From Oscillospiraceae bacterium (lineage in GTDB: Bacteria; Bacillota; Clostridia; Oscillospirales; Ruminococcaceae): a DNA stretch of 64,000 bases. The position numbers and the translations under genes are program-made. Below are positions 44,543-54,400 of this stretch, piece by piece. The stretch covers positions 80,078 to 144,077 of the forward strand of contig JAEEIA010000053.1 of assembly GCA_016281125.1 (NCBI GenBank), written 5' to 3'. Under the pieces are notes generated by a model. It saw nothing but the letters and a program-made list of their open reading frames with translations, was not told the origin of the DNA and ran no database searches. How positions within the stretch are numbered: position 1 is the first letter of the stretch; every line of letters begins with the position of its first letter.

Positions 44543-45043
44543 ATGATTTACAAACACTGCTGCACTTCGCCGCTCGGCAAGATCACCCTTGCCAGTGACG
44601 GCGAAGCCCTCACGGGATTATGGTTTGACGGGCAGAAACACTTTCCCCATAATCTTGCAGCAGAAAGCACCGAAGCAGAGCTGCCGGTATTCACTCAGAC
44701 CGTCAACTGGCTTGATGCATATTTCAGCGGAAAAGAACCTGACTTCATGCCGCCGATCAGCCTGCACACCACACCGTTCCGCAAAGCTGTCTATGATATA
44801 CTCCTCACGATACCTTACGGGCATACCATGACCTATGGCGAGATTGCGGGTATCCTCGCAGAGCAACAAGGCATTCAGCGTATGTCAGCGCAGGCAGTCG
44901 GCGGAGCGGTCGGACATAATCCGATTGCAATTATCATTCCCTGTCACAGGGTGATCGGAGCAGACGGCAGCCTGACGGGATACGCGGGCGGTCTGGACAG
45001 AAAGAGCTGGCTGCTTCGGCTTGAACAGACCGACACAATATAA
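44543..45043 (+). CDS. ogt: Methylated-DNA-protein-cysteine S-methyltransferase
   Basis: 166 aa. Suicide repair protein that takes the alkyl group from O6-alkylguanine onto Cys134 in the PCHRVIG motif. The DNA-binding helix-turn-helix (TMTYGEIAGILA) and GYAGGLDRKSWLLRLE are present. It follows the unknown gene by one base and ends at a hairpin terminator. Confidence 0.96.
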   Translation: MIYKHCCTSPLGKITLASDGEALTGLWFDGQKHFPHNLAAESTEAELPVFTQTVNWLDAYFSGKEPDFMPPISLHTTPFRKAVYDILLTIPYGHTMTYGEIAGILAEQQGIQRMSAQAVGGAVGHNPIAIIIPCHRVIGADGSLTGYAGGLDRKSWLLRLEQTDTI

Positions 45044-45047
45044 AACA

Positions 45048-45077
45048 CCCCCGCAGACGCATTTGAATCTGCGGGGG
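45048..45077 (+). terminator. Terminator of ogt
   Basis: CCCCCGCAGA...TCTGCGGGGG stem, directly before the leftward tRNA-Leu; the trailing T tract is weak (TTCATATG). Confidence 0.75.
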
Positions 45078-45096
45078 TTCATATGTTCATAAAGGA

Positions 45097-45180
45097 TGCC
45101 GGCGGCGGGGGTCGAACCCGCACGGTATCGCTACCAACGGATTTTGAGTCCGTCACGTCTGCCAATTCCATCACGCCGGC
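45097..45180 (-). tRNA. tRNA-Leu (CAA anticodon)
   Basis: Minus strand: acceptor GCCGGCG/CGCCGGC, anticodon arm ACGGA-CTCAAAA-TCCGT with anticodon CAA, a long variable arm (class II) and T-loop TTCGACC. The 3' CCA is not encoded. Confidence 0.92.
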
Positions 45181-45261
45181 TTACCGGAACAGTATAGCAT
45201 ATTTTGCGTGTTTTGTCAATCCCCGATGCAGCGCCCGTCAGAAAAAATGCGGGAGAGCCTC

Positions 45262-45290
45262 TTGCATAATCGGGCGAAAAGTAGTATAAT
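45262..45290 (+). promoter_or_regulatory. Promoter of asnB
   Basis: TTGCAT, 17 bases, TATAAT, about 50 bp upstream of the start. Confidence 0.8.
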
Positions 45291-45341
45291 AGGAAAGGCA
45301 ATTTTGATTTCCCGTTCAGACACACACAGGAGGCTAAATTT

Positions 45342-47216
45342 ATGTGTGGAATCATCGGCTTTTCAGGCCGCATCGACAACGCGGAGGCTGTTCTTTCCGA
45401 AATGATGAATCGGATCCGTCACCGCGGACCGGATGCAGGCGGCAGGTATCTCAATGGCGAGATTGCCCTCGGACACCGCCGGCTTTCGATCATCGACATC
45501 ACAGAGCAGGGCGACCAGCCCATTTATAATGAAGACCGATCAATGGTGCTCGTCTTCAACGGTGAGATCTACAACTACAAGGAAATCCGGGAGGCGCTGC
45601 TTGCAGCGGGACATACCTTCCGGACGGAAACCGACTCGGAGGTGCTGATTCACGGCTACGAGGAATACGGCACGGAGCTGCTCAACAAGCTCCGCGGCAT
45701 GTTTTCCTTTGTGATCTGGGACGAAAAGGAAAAGACGCTCTTCGGCGCACGCGACTTCTTCGGCATCAAGCCGATGTATTACGCGCAGATGGGCGGCAGC
45801 TTCCTCTTCGGCAGTGAGATCAAGGCGTTCCTGCCGCATCCGCATTTCAAAAAGGAACTGGATACGGATGTGCTGGAGCAGTATCTGACCTTTCAGTATT
45901 CCCCGACGGAAGAAACATTTTTCAAGGGCGTGAAAAAGCTGCCCGCCGCACATTATTTTCTCTATCGGGACGGCAAGCTGACCGTTCAGCGGTACTGGGA
46001 TGTGCATTTCCATGCAGACGACGCGCCGCTGCTTGGGGACTGGGTCAAGACGATTTCGGAAACCTTTCAGGATTCCGTCGCCGCGCACAAAATCGCGGAC
46101 GTCGAGGTCGGCAGCTTCCTGTCATCCGGCGTCGATTCCAGCTATGTTGCCGCGGTCGCGGACGTGGACAAGACCTTTACGGTCGGCTTCGGTTCGGACG
46201 AAAAATACAACGAAATCGGCTGGGCGAAGCGCTTTTCCCGCGCAATCGGCAAGGAGAATTACAGCCATGTGATCACTCAGCAGGAATACTGGGATGCGCT
46301 GCCGAAGATCCAGTATCAGATGGACGAGCCGCTGGCGGATCCTTCCTGTATTGCGCTGTATTTCGTCTGCAAGCTGGCCGCGGAGCAGGTCAAGGTCGTG
46401 CTCTCCGGTGAGGGCGCCGATGAAATCTTCGGCGGCTACAATGTATACAGCGAACCGGGCGCGACGTGGTATGACCGTCTGCCGATGATCGTCCGGCGGG
46501 GCGTTGCGAATGCCGCAAGCCTGCTGCCCGCAAAGCGCGGCCTCAACTTCCTGGTGCGCAAGGGCAGAACGATTGAGGAGCGCTTTATCGGCAATGCGTA
46601 TATCTTTACGCCCGCCGAGCGCAGGGCGCTGCTGAAAATCAAAACAGATGCGCCTGCCCCGACCGAGGTGACAAAGCCGTTTTATGACAGAGTCAAAGAC
46701 GCCGACACGGTCACCAAAATGCAGTATCTCGATCTGCACCTGTGGATGACCGGCGACATTCTGCTGAAGGCGGATAAAATGAGCATGGCGCATTCGCTGG
46801 AGCTGCGCGTGCCGTTCCTCGACAAGGAGATCATGCGGGTTGCGGAGCAGATCCCGACGAAGTTCCGCGTGACGCACCGCGTTGCGACAGATGACAAAAC
46901 GCCCTATACAACGAAATATGCGATGCGGCTTGCTGCCAAGCGCGACACGCCGCCGGAAACCGCCGATACCGCGGCGAAAAAGAAGCTCGGTTTCCCGGTG
47001 CCGATCCGCGTGTGGCTGAAACAGGATGACTGTTACAGTACCGTGCGCACGGCGTTTGTTTCGCCGGATGCAGAGCACTTCTTCCATACGGAGAAGCTGA
47101 TTCAGCTGCTGGACGACCATAAGAACGGCAAAAAGGACAACAGCCGCCGCATCTGGACGGTCTATATGTTCCTTGTGTGGTACAAGGTGTATTTCGGAGA
47201 GAATGCGGGCGCATAA
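45342..47216 (+). CDS. asnB: Asparagine synthetase, glutamine-hydrolysing
   Basis: 624 aa. Class II glutaminase domain with Cys2 exposed after Met removal (MCGIIGFSG), RHRGPDAGG and NGEIYNYKEIR; then the synthetase domain with the PP-loop SFLSSGVDSSYVAA and GEGADEIFGGY. It makes asparagine from aspartate, glutamine and ATP. CAGGAGG precedes the ATG. It is followed by pyrB after 35 bp in the same direction, joining two users of aspartate. Confidence 0.96.
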   Translation: MCGIIGFSGRIDNAEAVLSEMMNRIRHRGPDAGGRYLNGEIALGHRRLSIIDITEQGDQPIYNEDRSMVLVFNGEIYNYKEIREALLAAGHTFRTETDSEVLIHGYEEYGTELLNKLRGMFSFVIWDEKEKTLFGARDFFGIKPMYYAQMGGSFLFGSEIKAFLPHPHFKKELDTDVLEQYLTFQYSPTEETFFKGVKKLPAAHYFLYRDGKLTVQRYWDVHFHADDAPLLGDWVKTISETFQDSVAAHKIADVEVGSFLSSGVDSSYVAAVADVDKTFTVGFGSDEKYNEIGWAKRFSRAIGKENYSHVITQQEYWDALPKIQYQMDEPLADPSCIALYFVCKLAAEQVKVVLSGEGADEIFGGYNVYSEPGATWYDRLPMIVRRGVANAASLLPAKRGLNFLVRKGRTIEERFIGNAYIFTPAERRALLKIKTDAPAPTEVTKPFYDRVKDADTVTKMQYLDLHLWMTGDILLKADKMSMAHSLELRVPFLDKEIMRVAEQIPTKFRVTHRVATDDKTPYTTKYAMRLAAKRDTPPETADTAAKKKLGFPVPIRVWLKQDDCYSTVRTAFVSPDAEHFFHTEKLIQLLDDHKNGKKDNSRRIWTVYMFLVWYKVYFGENAGA

Positions 47217-47251
47217 GCCCGCCTGTTAAATAACACGCCGGAGGTATAACA

Positions 47252-48355
47252 ATGAGCGAGCAGCAATATTCGCATCTGATCGACCTGAATGATTATCCCG
47301 TGGAATGGTGGAACAAGGTCATTTCACTCGGCGCTTCGATGTACGCACATCCGCAGCGCTATGTGCAGGCCTGTGCCGGAAAGATCATGGCGACGCTCTT
47401 TTATGAGCCGTCCACCCGCACGCAGATGAGCTTTCAGTCCGCGATGATCCGCTTGGGCGGCAGCATCATCGGCTTTGACAATCCGATGAGCAGCTCTGTT
47501 TCCAAGGGCGAGAACATCAAGGATACGACAAAGGTCGTCAGCTCCTATTCGGATATCCTCATTATCCGGCACCCCCTGGCGGGAACCGCGAAGGCAGCCG
47601 CACTGACCGCGGAATGCCCGGTTGTCAATGCGGGCGACGGCGGACATCTGCACCCGACGCAGACGCTGACCGATCTGCTGACGCTGAAAATGGAAAAGGG
47701 ACGCCTCGATCATCTGACGGTCGGCCTCTGCGGCGATCTGCTCTACGGCAGAACGGTGCATTCGCTCTGCAAGGCGCTGTCCTGCTACGAGGGCAACAAA
47801 TTCATACTGATTTCCACGCCGGAGCTCCAGATTCCGGAGTACATCACGAAAATGCTGCGCGATTCCGGCTGCGAATACCGCACGGAAAGCTCGCTGGATG
47901 ATGCAATCGGGGAACTGGATGTGCTGTATATGACGCGGATCCAGCGGGAGCGCTTCCTTTCACAGGCGGATTATCTTGCGCAGAAGGATGTTTATCGTCT
48001 GACGACGGACAAGATGAAGCGCGCAAAGAAGGATCTTGCGGTGCTGCATCCGCTGCCGCGTGTCGATGAAATTGAAATCGCAGTCGATGACGATTCGCGT
48101 GCGCTGTATTTCAAGCAGGCGCAGTACGGCATGTATGTCCGCATGGCGCTGATTCTGCGGCTGCTGGAAAGCGAGGAGCCGGTGCCGCTGCTGCGCGGCC
48201 GGGAGGATCATTCGCTCCGCTGCGTGAACCCGAAGTGCATCACCGCGCAGGAGCATTATCTGCCGCATCAGTTCACGGAAATCGGCGGCCGCACGGTCTG
48301 CGAATTCTGCGAGGAACGCGCACTGGAGGCGGAAAGCGGTATCGCTGCGCGATGA
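47252..48355 (+). CDS. pyrB: Aspartate carbamoyltransferase with a fused PyrI-like zinc tail
   Basis: 367 aa. Residues 1-310 are a complete catalytic chain: carbamoyl-phosphate motif YEPSTRTQMSF, HPTQTLTDLLTL, and MTRIQRERF. Residues 315-360 add a zinc ribbon with Cys324-X4-Cys329 and Cys350-X2-Cys353 (RCVNPKCIT, VCEFCEE), the same spacing type as the C-terminal zinc domain of the regulatory chain PyrI; the PyrI nucleotide-binding domain is absent. The enzyme makes N-carbamoyl-aspartate for pyrimidine synthesis. The last residues (SGIAAR) and the stop codon are encoded by a mosaic repeat. GCCGGAGGT gives the start. Confidence 0.95.
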   Translation: MSEQQYSHLIDLNDYPVEWWNKVISLGASMYAHPQRYVQACAGKIMATLFYEPSTRTQMSFQSAMIRLGGSIIGFDNPMSSSVSKGENIKDTTKVVSSYSDILIIRHPLAGTAKAAALTAECPVVNAGDGGHLHPTQTLTDLLTLKMEKGRLDHLTVGLCGDLLYGRTVHSLCKALSCYEGNKFILISTPELQIPEYITKMLRDSGCEYRTESSLDDAIGELDVLYMTRIQRERFLSQADYLAQKDVYRLTTDKMKRAKKDLAVLHPLPRVDEIEIAVDDDSRALYFKQAQYGMYVRMALILRLLESEEPVPLLRGREDHSLRCVNPKCITAQEHYLPHQFTEIGGRTVCEFCEERALEAESGIAAR

Positions 48356-48413
48356 TGATAATGGGGCTCTGCCCCATACCCCGCTTAAGGGCTACTAGCC
48401 CTTAAGAATCCCG
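48335..48413 (-). repeat. Mosaic intergenic repeat, copy 7, overlapping the 3' end of pyrB
   Basis: Read on the minus strand: GGGATTC, arms TTAAGGGCT/AGCCCTTAA, GCGGGG, a GGGGCAGAGCCCC hairpin, ATTATCATCATCGCGCAGCGATACCGC. The last part lies inside pyrB. The arm sequence differs from the CCAAAGGGA type but keeps pairing. Confidence 0.85.
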
Positions 48414-48502
48414 AAATAAAAGTGTTTGAGCATTCGACAGCGGTCGATATATCTCTGCATACAAGAGGGGACGTCCTGTGTAATGGGGCGTCCTCTTTCT
48501 TT

Positions 48503-48570
48503 ATGCGGCGCCCCCAGCGGGGAGTTTGAGGGCAGAGCCCTCTTTTTTTATCCATCGGAGATCCCGAATC
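48503..48570 (+). repeat. Mosaic intergenic repeat, copy 8 (partial)
   Basis: GCGGCGCCCCCAGCGGGGAG, TTTGA, a GGGCAGAGCCC hairpin, a T tract and ATCCATCGGAGATCCCG. The first hairpin is shortened. The region 48356-48670 holds this copy and part of copy 7 but no gene I can support. Confidence 0.7.
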
Positions 48571-48676
48571 TTTTACAAGCGAATTTCGGGCAATACAAAT
48601 TGAATAGTTGTTCTGCCCGCAACGTTCCAATATTGGACAAAATTGCAGAATAAGATTAAGATATTATGATGTTGTA

Positions 48677-48704
48677 TTGACATTTGTCTGCAAATCCGTA
48701 TAAT
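48677..48704 (+). promoter_or_regulatory. Promoter of the dockerin/LRR/transglutaminase gene
   Basis: TTGACA, 16 bases, TATAAT; leader of about 80 nt. Confidence 0.82.
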
Positions 48705-48792
48705 ATACGTGTTCGCGCGGATAGATTATAAGTACATGTTGATGATACCGGAAGAAGTTGTGCATACAAATGCACCGTTACGGGAGGTAACT

Positions 48793-50868
48793 ATGAAAGA
48801 AAATGCGAAAAGAAGATTCCTCTCGCTCTCCGCAGCCGTCCTTGCGCTGCTGAGTATGCAGAGCGGCATGATCACCGCCTCTGCGGAGGAAGAACCCCTG
48901 ACCAACGACCCTTTTGCGGGCTCTGACTGGAACACAGTTTCCTGCGTCCCGTTCGCATTCGATGACTTCGGCGCTGTTTCGGAAACAGTCGAAGCCTTCG
49001 GCCTGCAAACCTTCGATTATACCGGCGCTAACGGCGTCGATGCAGATGACGTGTCCTATCTCGAATCCGTCATCAACACGCTGTATGCCGAAACCGGCTA
49101 CAACGGAACAAACGGAAAGCGTGTGCAGTACATCGGCAAGCTGCGCGTGGATATCAACGGTGACGGCATGGCCACGCCGGAGGATTACTGCCTGCTCATG
49201 CGCTATGTGCAGAACGATTTCACATTCACGATTGACACGGAATCCATGTCCGCGACAATCACATCCTACACCGGCAAAGACAAACCGGATCTCGTGATCC
49301 CGACCGAGGTATTCTACAAGGGACACATCTTCCCGGTCATGGGAATCCGGGAAAATGCATTCAGCGGCCACACGGAGCTGAAAAGCGTCACCATGCGGGA
49401 TTACGTCCAGCCGCTCTGGCACAGCAAGGACAATCCGGCCGAGCCGCTCCGGAACCACGGCAAGGTCACCGCAAGCACCTGCCTGAAAATCGGCAAAAAT
49501 GCATTTGCGGACTGCACCGCGCTGACAACGGTCTATCTGCCGCAGAACACGATTCTTGCGGATTACGCTGTCTTTACACGCACGCCGTTCAGCAAAACCG
49601 CATATTCCGTGCATGACGGCATCTGCTATCTGACCGACAGCGACAGCACCACGGTCATCGCATATGCGCTGACGAACAGCCGCAAGCATATCATCAATTA
49701 CGGCACGCACAGCCTGGAGCTCGCAGACGGCACAACCGCATTCAGCAAGCTGCTCGCAAAGCAGCTGGATCCGGAGTCGCTCTATAACATCCGCATTCCA
49801 GATTCCCTGGTCTTTATCGACGACGACGCGCTCCGGGATTTCACCGGCTTGCAGACACTCAACAACCATTCCTTTAAGGATTGTTCTGCGGATGTGCAGG
49901 CTCTTGTCAAGCGCTATCTCGCTGCGTTCAACAACACGCAGTTCATCGCGGACATCACGAAAGAGAAAATCGCAAAATATGTGTATGACATTGTCACGGA
50001 TAAAGATTATGACGGCACTGAGCGTTCGGCTGCACTGCTGTTCGCAAAGAAGATTGCCAGAGAAACGGAATACAGCGAATATTACAGCGTTTCCAAAGAA
50101 CCGAACACAGCCGGCGTGTACACAATCAGCCCGCAGTTTGACCTGTATCTGAACGACGACTATTATATCAATGACCTCTGCCGCGGCAGCAACAATTCCG
50201 CGAGCGCCGTGTTCCTGCTCGGTGACGGCGGCAAAATCCCTGCCTATACGCAGTGCGAGGGCTTTGCACTGGCAACCTCTCTGGTGCTGGATACACTCGG
50301 CATCCGCAATTTCTTCTGCGGTCAGAATCTGCACGCACTGAACATCATTTATATCGACGGCCGCTGGTACATGTATGATATGTCCGGCGTCAGCTCCAGG
50401 GCTGAGGAGGACGTCATTGCAGATGACGTCTGGGAGCTCAGTGAGGATCAAACCTACCTGACGCTGAAAAAGGCCGGCATCTTCGGCTGTTACAGCGGCA
50501 TTCCGTTCGGCAAGGATACAACATGGATTTCCCTCAGCCGTCAGTTTGAGCTGTATCCGTCCTCCTGCACCCGTCAGCAGACCATGGGCTATCCGCGCGT
50601 GATCCTCAATCAGCCGGCGGACGAATATGAAACCCTGAACCCGTATATCCTGCGCCTGCGGGAATATGCGCCGGAAACCGCTGAGGAGGAGGCCGTGTTC
50701 AGCGGCGCGCCTGTGACGATGGTGAGAGAATCGCTTGCACCAAATGACTGGCACATTCTCAACCAGGTATACTACTACATCGGTGCGGACGGCGATTTCC
50801 TCCGCAACGGTGTGACGCCGGACGGTTACCGCACGGACAAGAGCGGTGCTTACATTCCGGAGGACTGA
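48793..50868 (+). CDS. Secreted dockerin-LRR_5-transglutaminase-like protein
   Basis: 691 aa. Signal peptide at residues 1-35 (MKENAKRRFLSLSAAVLALL...). A dockerin-like part near the N-terminus (about 75-145: DYTGANGVDADDVSYLESVI, VDINGDGMATPEDYCLLMRY), LRR_5-type repeats (about 165-360), then a transglutaminase-like domain with a full Cys488-His514-Asp529 triad (QCEGFALATS, NLHALN, MYDMSG). The C-terminal 130 residues are not assigned. An N-terminal dockerin is uncommon. The triad spacing fits transglutaminase or peptidase use; the substrate is unknown. The start at 48793 has GGGAGG and begins the signal peptide. Confidence 0.88.
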   Translation: MKENAKRRFLSLSAAVLALLSMQSGMITASAEEEPLTNDPFAGSDWNTVSCVPFAFDDFGAVSETVEAFGLQTFDYTGANGVDADDVSYLESVINTLYAETGYNGTNGKRVQYIGKLRVDINGDGMATPEDYCLLMRYVQNDFTFTIDTESMSATITSYTGKDKPDLVIPTEVFYKGHIFPVMGIRENAFSGHTELKSVTMRDYVQPLWHSKDNPAEPLRNHGKVTASTCLKIGKNAFADCTALTTVYLPQNTILADYAVFTRTPFSKTAYSVHDGICYLTDSDSTTVIAYALTNSRKHIINYGTHSLELADGTTAFSKLLAKQLDPESLYNIRIPDSLVFIDDDALRDFTGLQTLNNHSFKDCSADVQALVKRYLAAFNNTQFIADITKEKIAKYVYDIVTDKDYDGTERSAALLFAKKIARETEYSEYYSVSKEPNTAGVYTISPQFDLYLNDDYYINDLCRGSNNSASAVFLLGDGGKIPAYTQCEGFALATSLVLDTLGIRNFFCGQNLHALNIIYIDGRWYMYDMSGVSSRAEEDVIADDVWELSEDQTYLTLKKAGIFGCYSGIPFGKDTTWISLSRQFELYPSSCTRQQTMGYPRVILNQPADEYETLNPYILRLREYAPETAEEEAVFSGAPVTMVRESLAPNDWHILNQVYYYIGADGDFLRNGVTPDGYRTDKSGAYIPED

Positions 50869-50940
50869 CCGGCAGCCGGACAGCCTGACAGTCCGGCACA
50901 CCCAATACGATTTCGCCTTTTTCCAAACATCCACCTTATG

Positions 50941-50980
50941 CAGAACAGCCTCACCGATTTCGGCCGGTGAGGCTGTTCTG
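50941..50980 (+). terminator. Terminator of the 48793 gene
   Basis: CAGAACAGCCTCACCG pairs with CGGTGAGGCTGTTCTG, then TTTGCC. Confidence 0.8.
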
Positions 50981-50989
50981 TTTGCCGGG

Positions 50990-51090
50990 GGATCTGGATC
51001 TCCGACGGATTCAAAGCGGTATCTCCGATGGATTGATAATTGGACTCCGCCCCAAGCCCCGCTTAAGGTCTGCCAGCCCTTAAGAATCCC
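50990..51090 (-). repeat. Mosaic intergenic repeat, copy 9
   Basis: Read on the minus strand: GGGATTC, TTAAGGGCT-hairpin (right arm degraded to ACCTTAA), GCGGGGCTT, GGGGCGGAGTCC, ATTATCAATCCATCGGAGATACC. A second TCTCCGACGGAT module sits at its edge (50999-51012). The rest of 51091-51300 holds nothing I can support. Confidence 0.8.
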
Positions 51091-51319
51091 ATTTTATGAT
51101 AATTCAGATAATACATCCTTTTTATTCAAAAATGGAATCTATGGATACATCCCCAACAGAGGGCTTAGAGCAGCGTTCCCATGATACATCATCACGCAGC
51201 AGCCCCTATTTCACGCGCCGAAAAAAATTTTTTCGGAGAATAGTAACCAGCTGCCGATGCTTGCCGTCTTAGTTTACAGAGGGTTCAACAGAGGGGGCGG
51301 TGTTTTTCTGAAAAAACAC

Positions 51320-51348
51320 TTTACAAATGAAGAATCCTGTATTATAAT
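51320..51348 (+). promoter_or_regulatory. Promoter of the GH9-like gene
   Basis: TTTACA, 17 bases, TATAAT, about 58 bp upstream of the start. Confidence 0.78.
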
Positions 51349-51406
51349 GAAACCGGAATACGCCCGCCTGCGCACGGCGGAGCAATTCAGAAAAGGATGT
51401 GATTTC

Positions 51407-54400
51407 ATGTTCCAAAAGCATACGAAGGTCATCATTGCAAGCCTGCTTGCCGCAACGATGACGGCTTCCGCAGTCACGCAGCTTGCAGCACCGCTGACTG
51501 CGCTGGCAGGACAGGTTCTGGACGAGGGAACCTTTGAATACAAGATGGTTCCGTGGCATCTTACAGCAGCCTCTCCGGCCAAACAGAACTTCAACTTCGA
51601 GGACGGCGCACTGCATGTCCAAATTCTTGTGCCGGAAGGCGCCGAAAAGGCAAAGTGGGATCTTCAGCTGAAATATCCGGGGCTGAGCTTCAAAAAGAAT
51701 CATGTTTACGAGGTCAGCTTCAAGGTCAAGGCCAGCCGTGCCGGCATGGAGCTCTGCTCCAAGATCGGTCAGACCGGCGCACCGTGGGAGGAGTATTTTG
51801 AGCTCGACGGGCACGGCATGGGTGAATACGGCGAAAACAGTATGCACATGGGGCCGGATATGGACGGTCAGTGGGGTTCCCCGGTCAAACTGACCACGGA
51901 ATATCAGACCTTCTCCGGAACATTCACGCCGACACGCGATCTCGAATGTGTGGCATGGATTTTCGAGTATGCAAAGGACTCCAAAGGCTATGGCGGCAAT
52001 GCACAGCACGGCGATGAGCTCTGGTTTGACGATATGTCGATCATCTGCACGACCTGCAACGACTGCGGGGTGCACGAACCGCCGCACACTTCCTACTACG
52101 GCATCACCAGCCGCGCTTACAGCGGACTGCAAAACAATTTCATCTCCGTGAATCAGCTCGGCTATTACCCGCAGCTCGCCAAAATTGCGACGTTCAGCGA
52201 CAACGCAGGTGATGACACTCACAATGCCGAAACGCTCGAGCTGACCGAAGAAACCTATCCCTATGAAATTGTTGACAATACGTCCGGCAAGACCGTGTAT
52301 ACCGGCACGACCGGAAAAGGCTTCGCTGACGAGGATTCCGGCGACCGTGTTTATAAGATCGACTTTTCGGAATTCAGAACACCGGGTGAATACTACCTCC
52401 GGATCAAGGACACGGAATGGCGTTCCTTCCCGTTCCGGATCGGTAATGACATCTATCAGGAAAAAGATCACGACATGCTGACCAACGCGCTCAATTACTT
52501 CTATCAGAACCGCTCCGGCGTGGACATTACACAAAATTACATCACCTCCGGCGAAAAGAGCGAGCTTGCGCATGCGGGCGGCCATAAGAAGGACACCGCA
52601 ACCGTGCAGACAGCATGGCGCGGCGAATACCTGGATAAAGAGGAAGCAACCACGACATACGGCTCCTCCAAGATCGACGTGACCGGCGGCTGGTACAACG
52701 CGGAGAATCACTCCAAATACATGACAGAAGGCGGCATCTCCGTCTGGACACTTCAGAATATGTACGAGCGTGCATATCAGAACGCAGACGGAAAGGAAAA
52801 GTTTGCAGACGGCTCCGGCACGGTTGTAGTCCCGGAAACCGAGAACATGATCCCGGACATTCTCGATGAGTGCAGATATGAGCTGGACTTCATGCAGAAG
52901 ATGAAGGTCGCAGAGGACGAACCGACATGGGGCGATTACGCAGGTCTTTACTATCACGCAGTCAAGGATCACAAGTGGACCGGCCTTGCCGTCAGACCGT
53001 GGGACTACGAAACCGAATGGAAAACCGTCCGCATTGTCAGCCCGCCGACCTTCGCCGCAACGCTGAATTACGCGGCATGTGCGGCACAGGCCGCAAGACT
53101 CTGGGCGGATTATGATGCGGAATACGCGGCACAGCTGATGCAGAGCGCCAAGGAGGCCTACGCCGCATACAAGCAGCACCTGTATACGCCAGACAGAGAT
53201 GAAAACGTCAAGGACGGTTCCCTGTATGCACCGCTCAGTTACGGCTATTACGGCGAACGCGATACCCAGATAAATGACGATGCTTACTGGGCAGCCTGTG
53301 AGCTCTACATTTCCGCAAAGGCACTGGAGGACAGTGCGGCCGCGGATTACCTCAAGGAGCTGTCTGAATCCGCTTATGCGTTCGATGTTCCCGCAAAAGT
53401 GAGCGGCGGAGATAACAATCCCAGCGGCGGCAGCTGCACCTGCTTCAACATGGGCAATCCCGCAGCGGCCGGCTCCCTGTCGCTGGCACTGCACAGGGAT
53501 CTGCTCAGCAATGAACAGAAAGAGAAGCTCGGGGACGCAATCCGTGCAACGGCAGATGAATACATCAAGAAGGAAGCTGCGCAGGGCTACGGCATTCCGT
53601 ATGAGAATGACGGCTACGGCTACTTTACCGGGGCCGACCCCTTCGATTACAATCCGATCGGCTTTGAGTACGGTTCCAACGCAATGACTGTGTACAACAT
53701 GATCGCAATGGCATATGCCTATGATCTGACCGGCGACACCAAGTATATGAACGGCATCTCGGCCGGTATGGATTACCTGCTCGGCAATAACCCGATGGCA
53801 TTCTCCTTTGTGACCGGATACGGTCAGTACGGCACCGAAAAACCGGTACACAGATACTGGTGCTATGAGCTTGACAAGACGCTCCCGAAGGCACCGGACG
53901 GGATCCTCGTCGGCGGCCCGGATGCAAGTTCAATGGATGAATACATGCGGGCAATCGGTTTTGTCCCGAACGAATTCAGCAACAAGTCCGAGCGCTGCTA
54001 TGCGGATTCTGTCGAGTCGTGGGCATCCAACGGCATCGCGCTGCAATGGAATGCGCCGTTTGCGTGGATCGTTTCCTTCCTCCAGGATGAGGTTCCGGGT
54101 GTTCCTGTTCCCGTTACGCCGACGGATCCGCCGGAAACCACAGAGCCGCCCGTCCAGACGACGGAGCCCGGCAGTGTTTCCACGGTTGATCCGGGAGTGA
54201 GCAAATGGGGCGACATCACCTGCGATAACTCCGTGGACGTCGCAGACGCCGTGCTGCTCGCAAGATTCCTGAATCAGGATGTGGAAGCACAAATCACTGA
54301 CCAGGGTCTGAAAAACGCAAACGTCGTCAGCGGTCAGCTGGATTCCGACGATATTTCCGCAATTCTCCTCTGCATTGCAAAGCAGATTCCGCATGAGCAG

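Noticed and set aside
48778..50934. A 718-codon ORF opposite the transglutaminase-like gene
   Set aside because: Shadow frame; the sense strand encodes a coherent secreted multidomain protein.
51269..53851. An 860-codon ORF antisense to the GH9-like gene
   Set aside because: The sense strand has a signal peptide, known domains and a promoter; the antisense frame has none.
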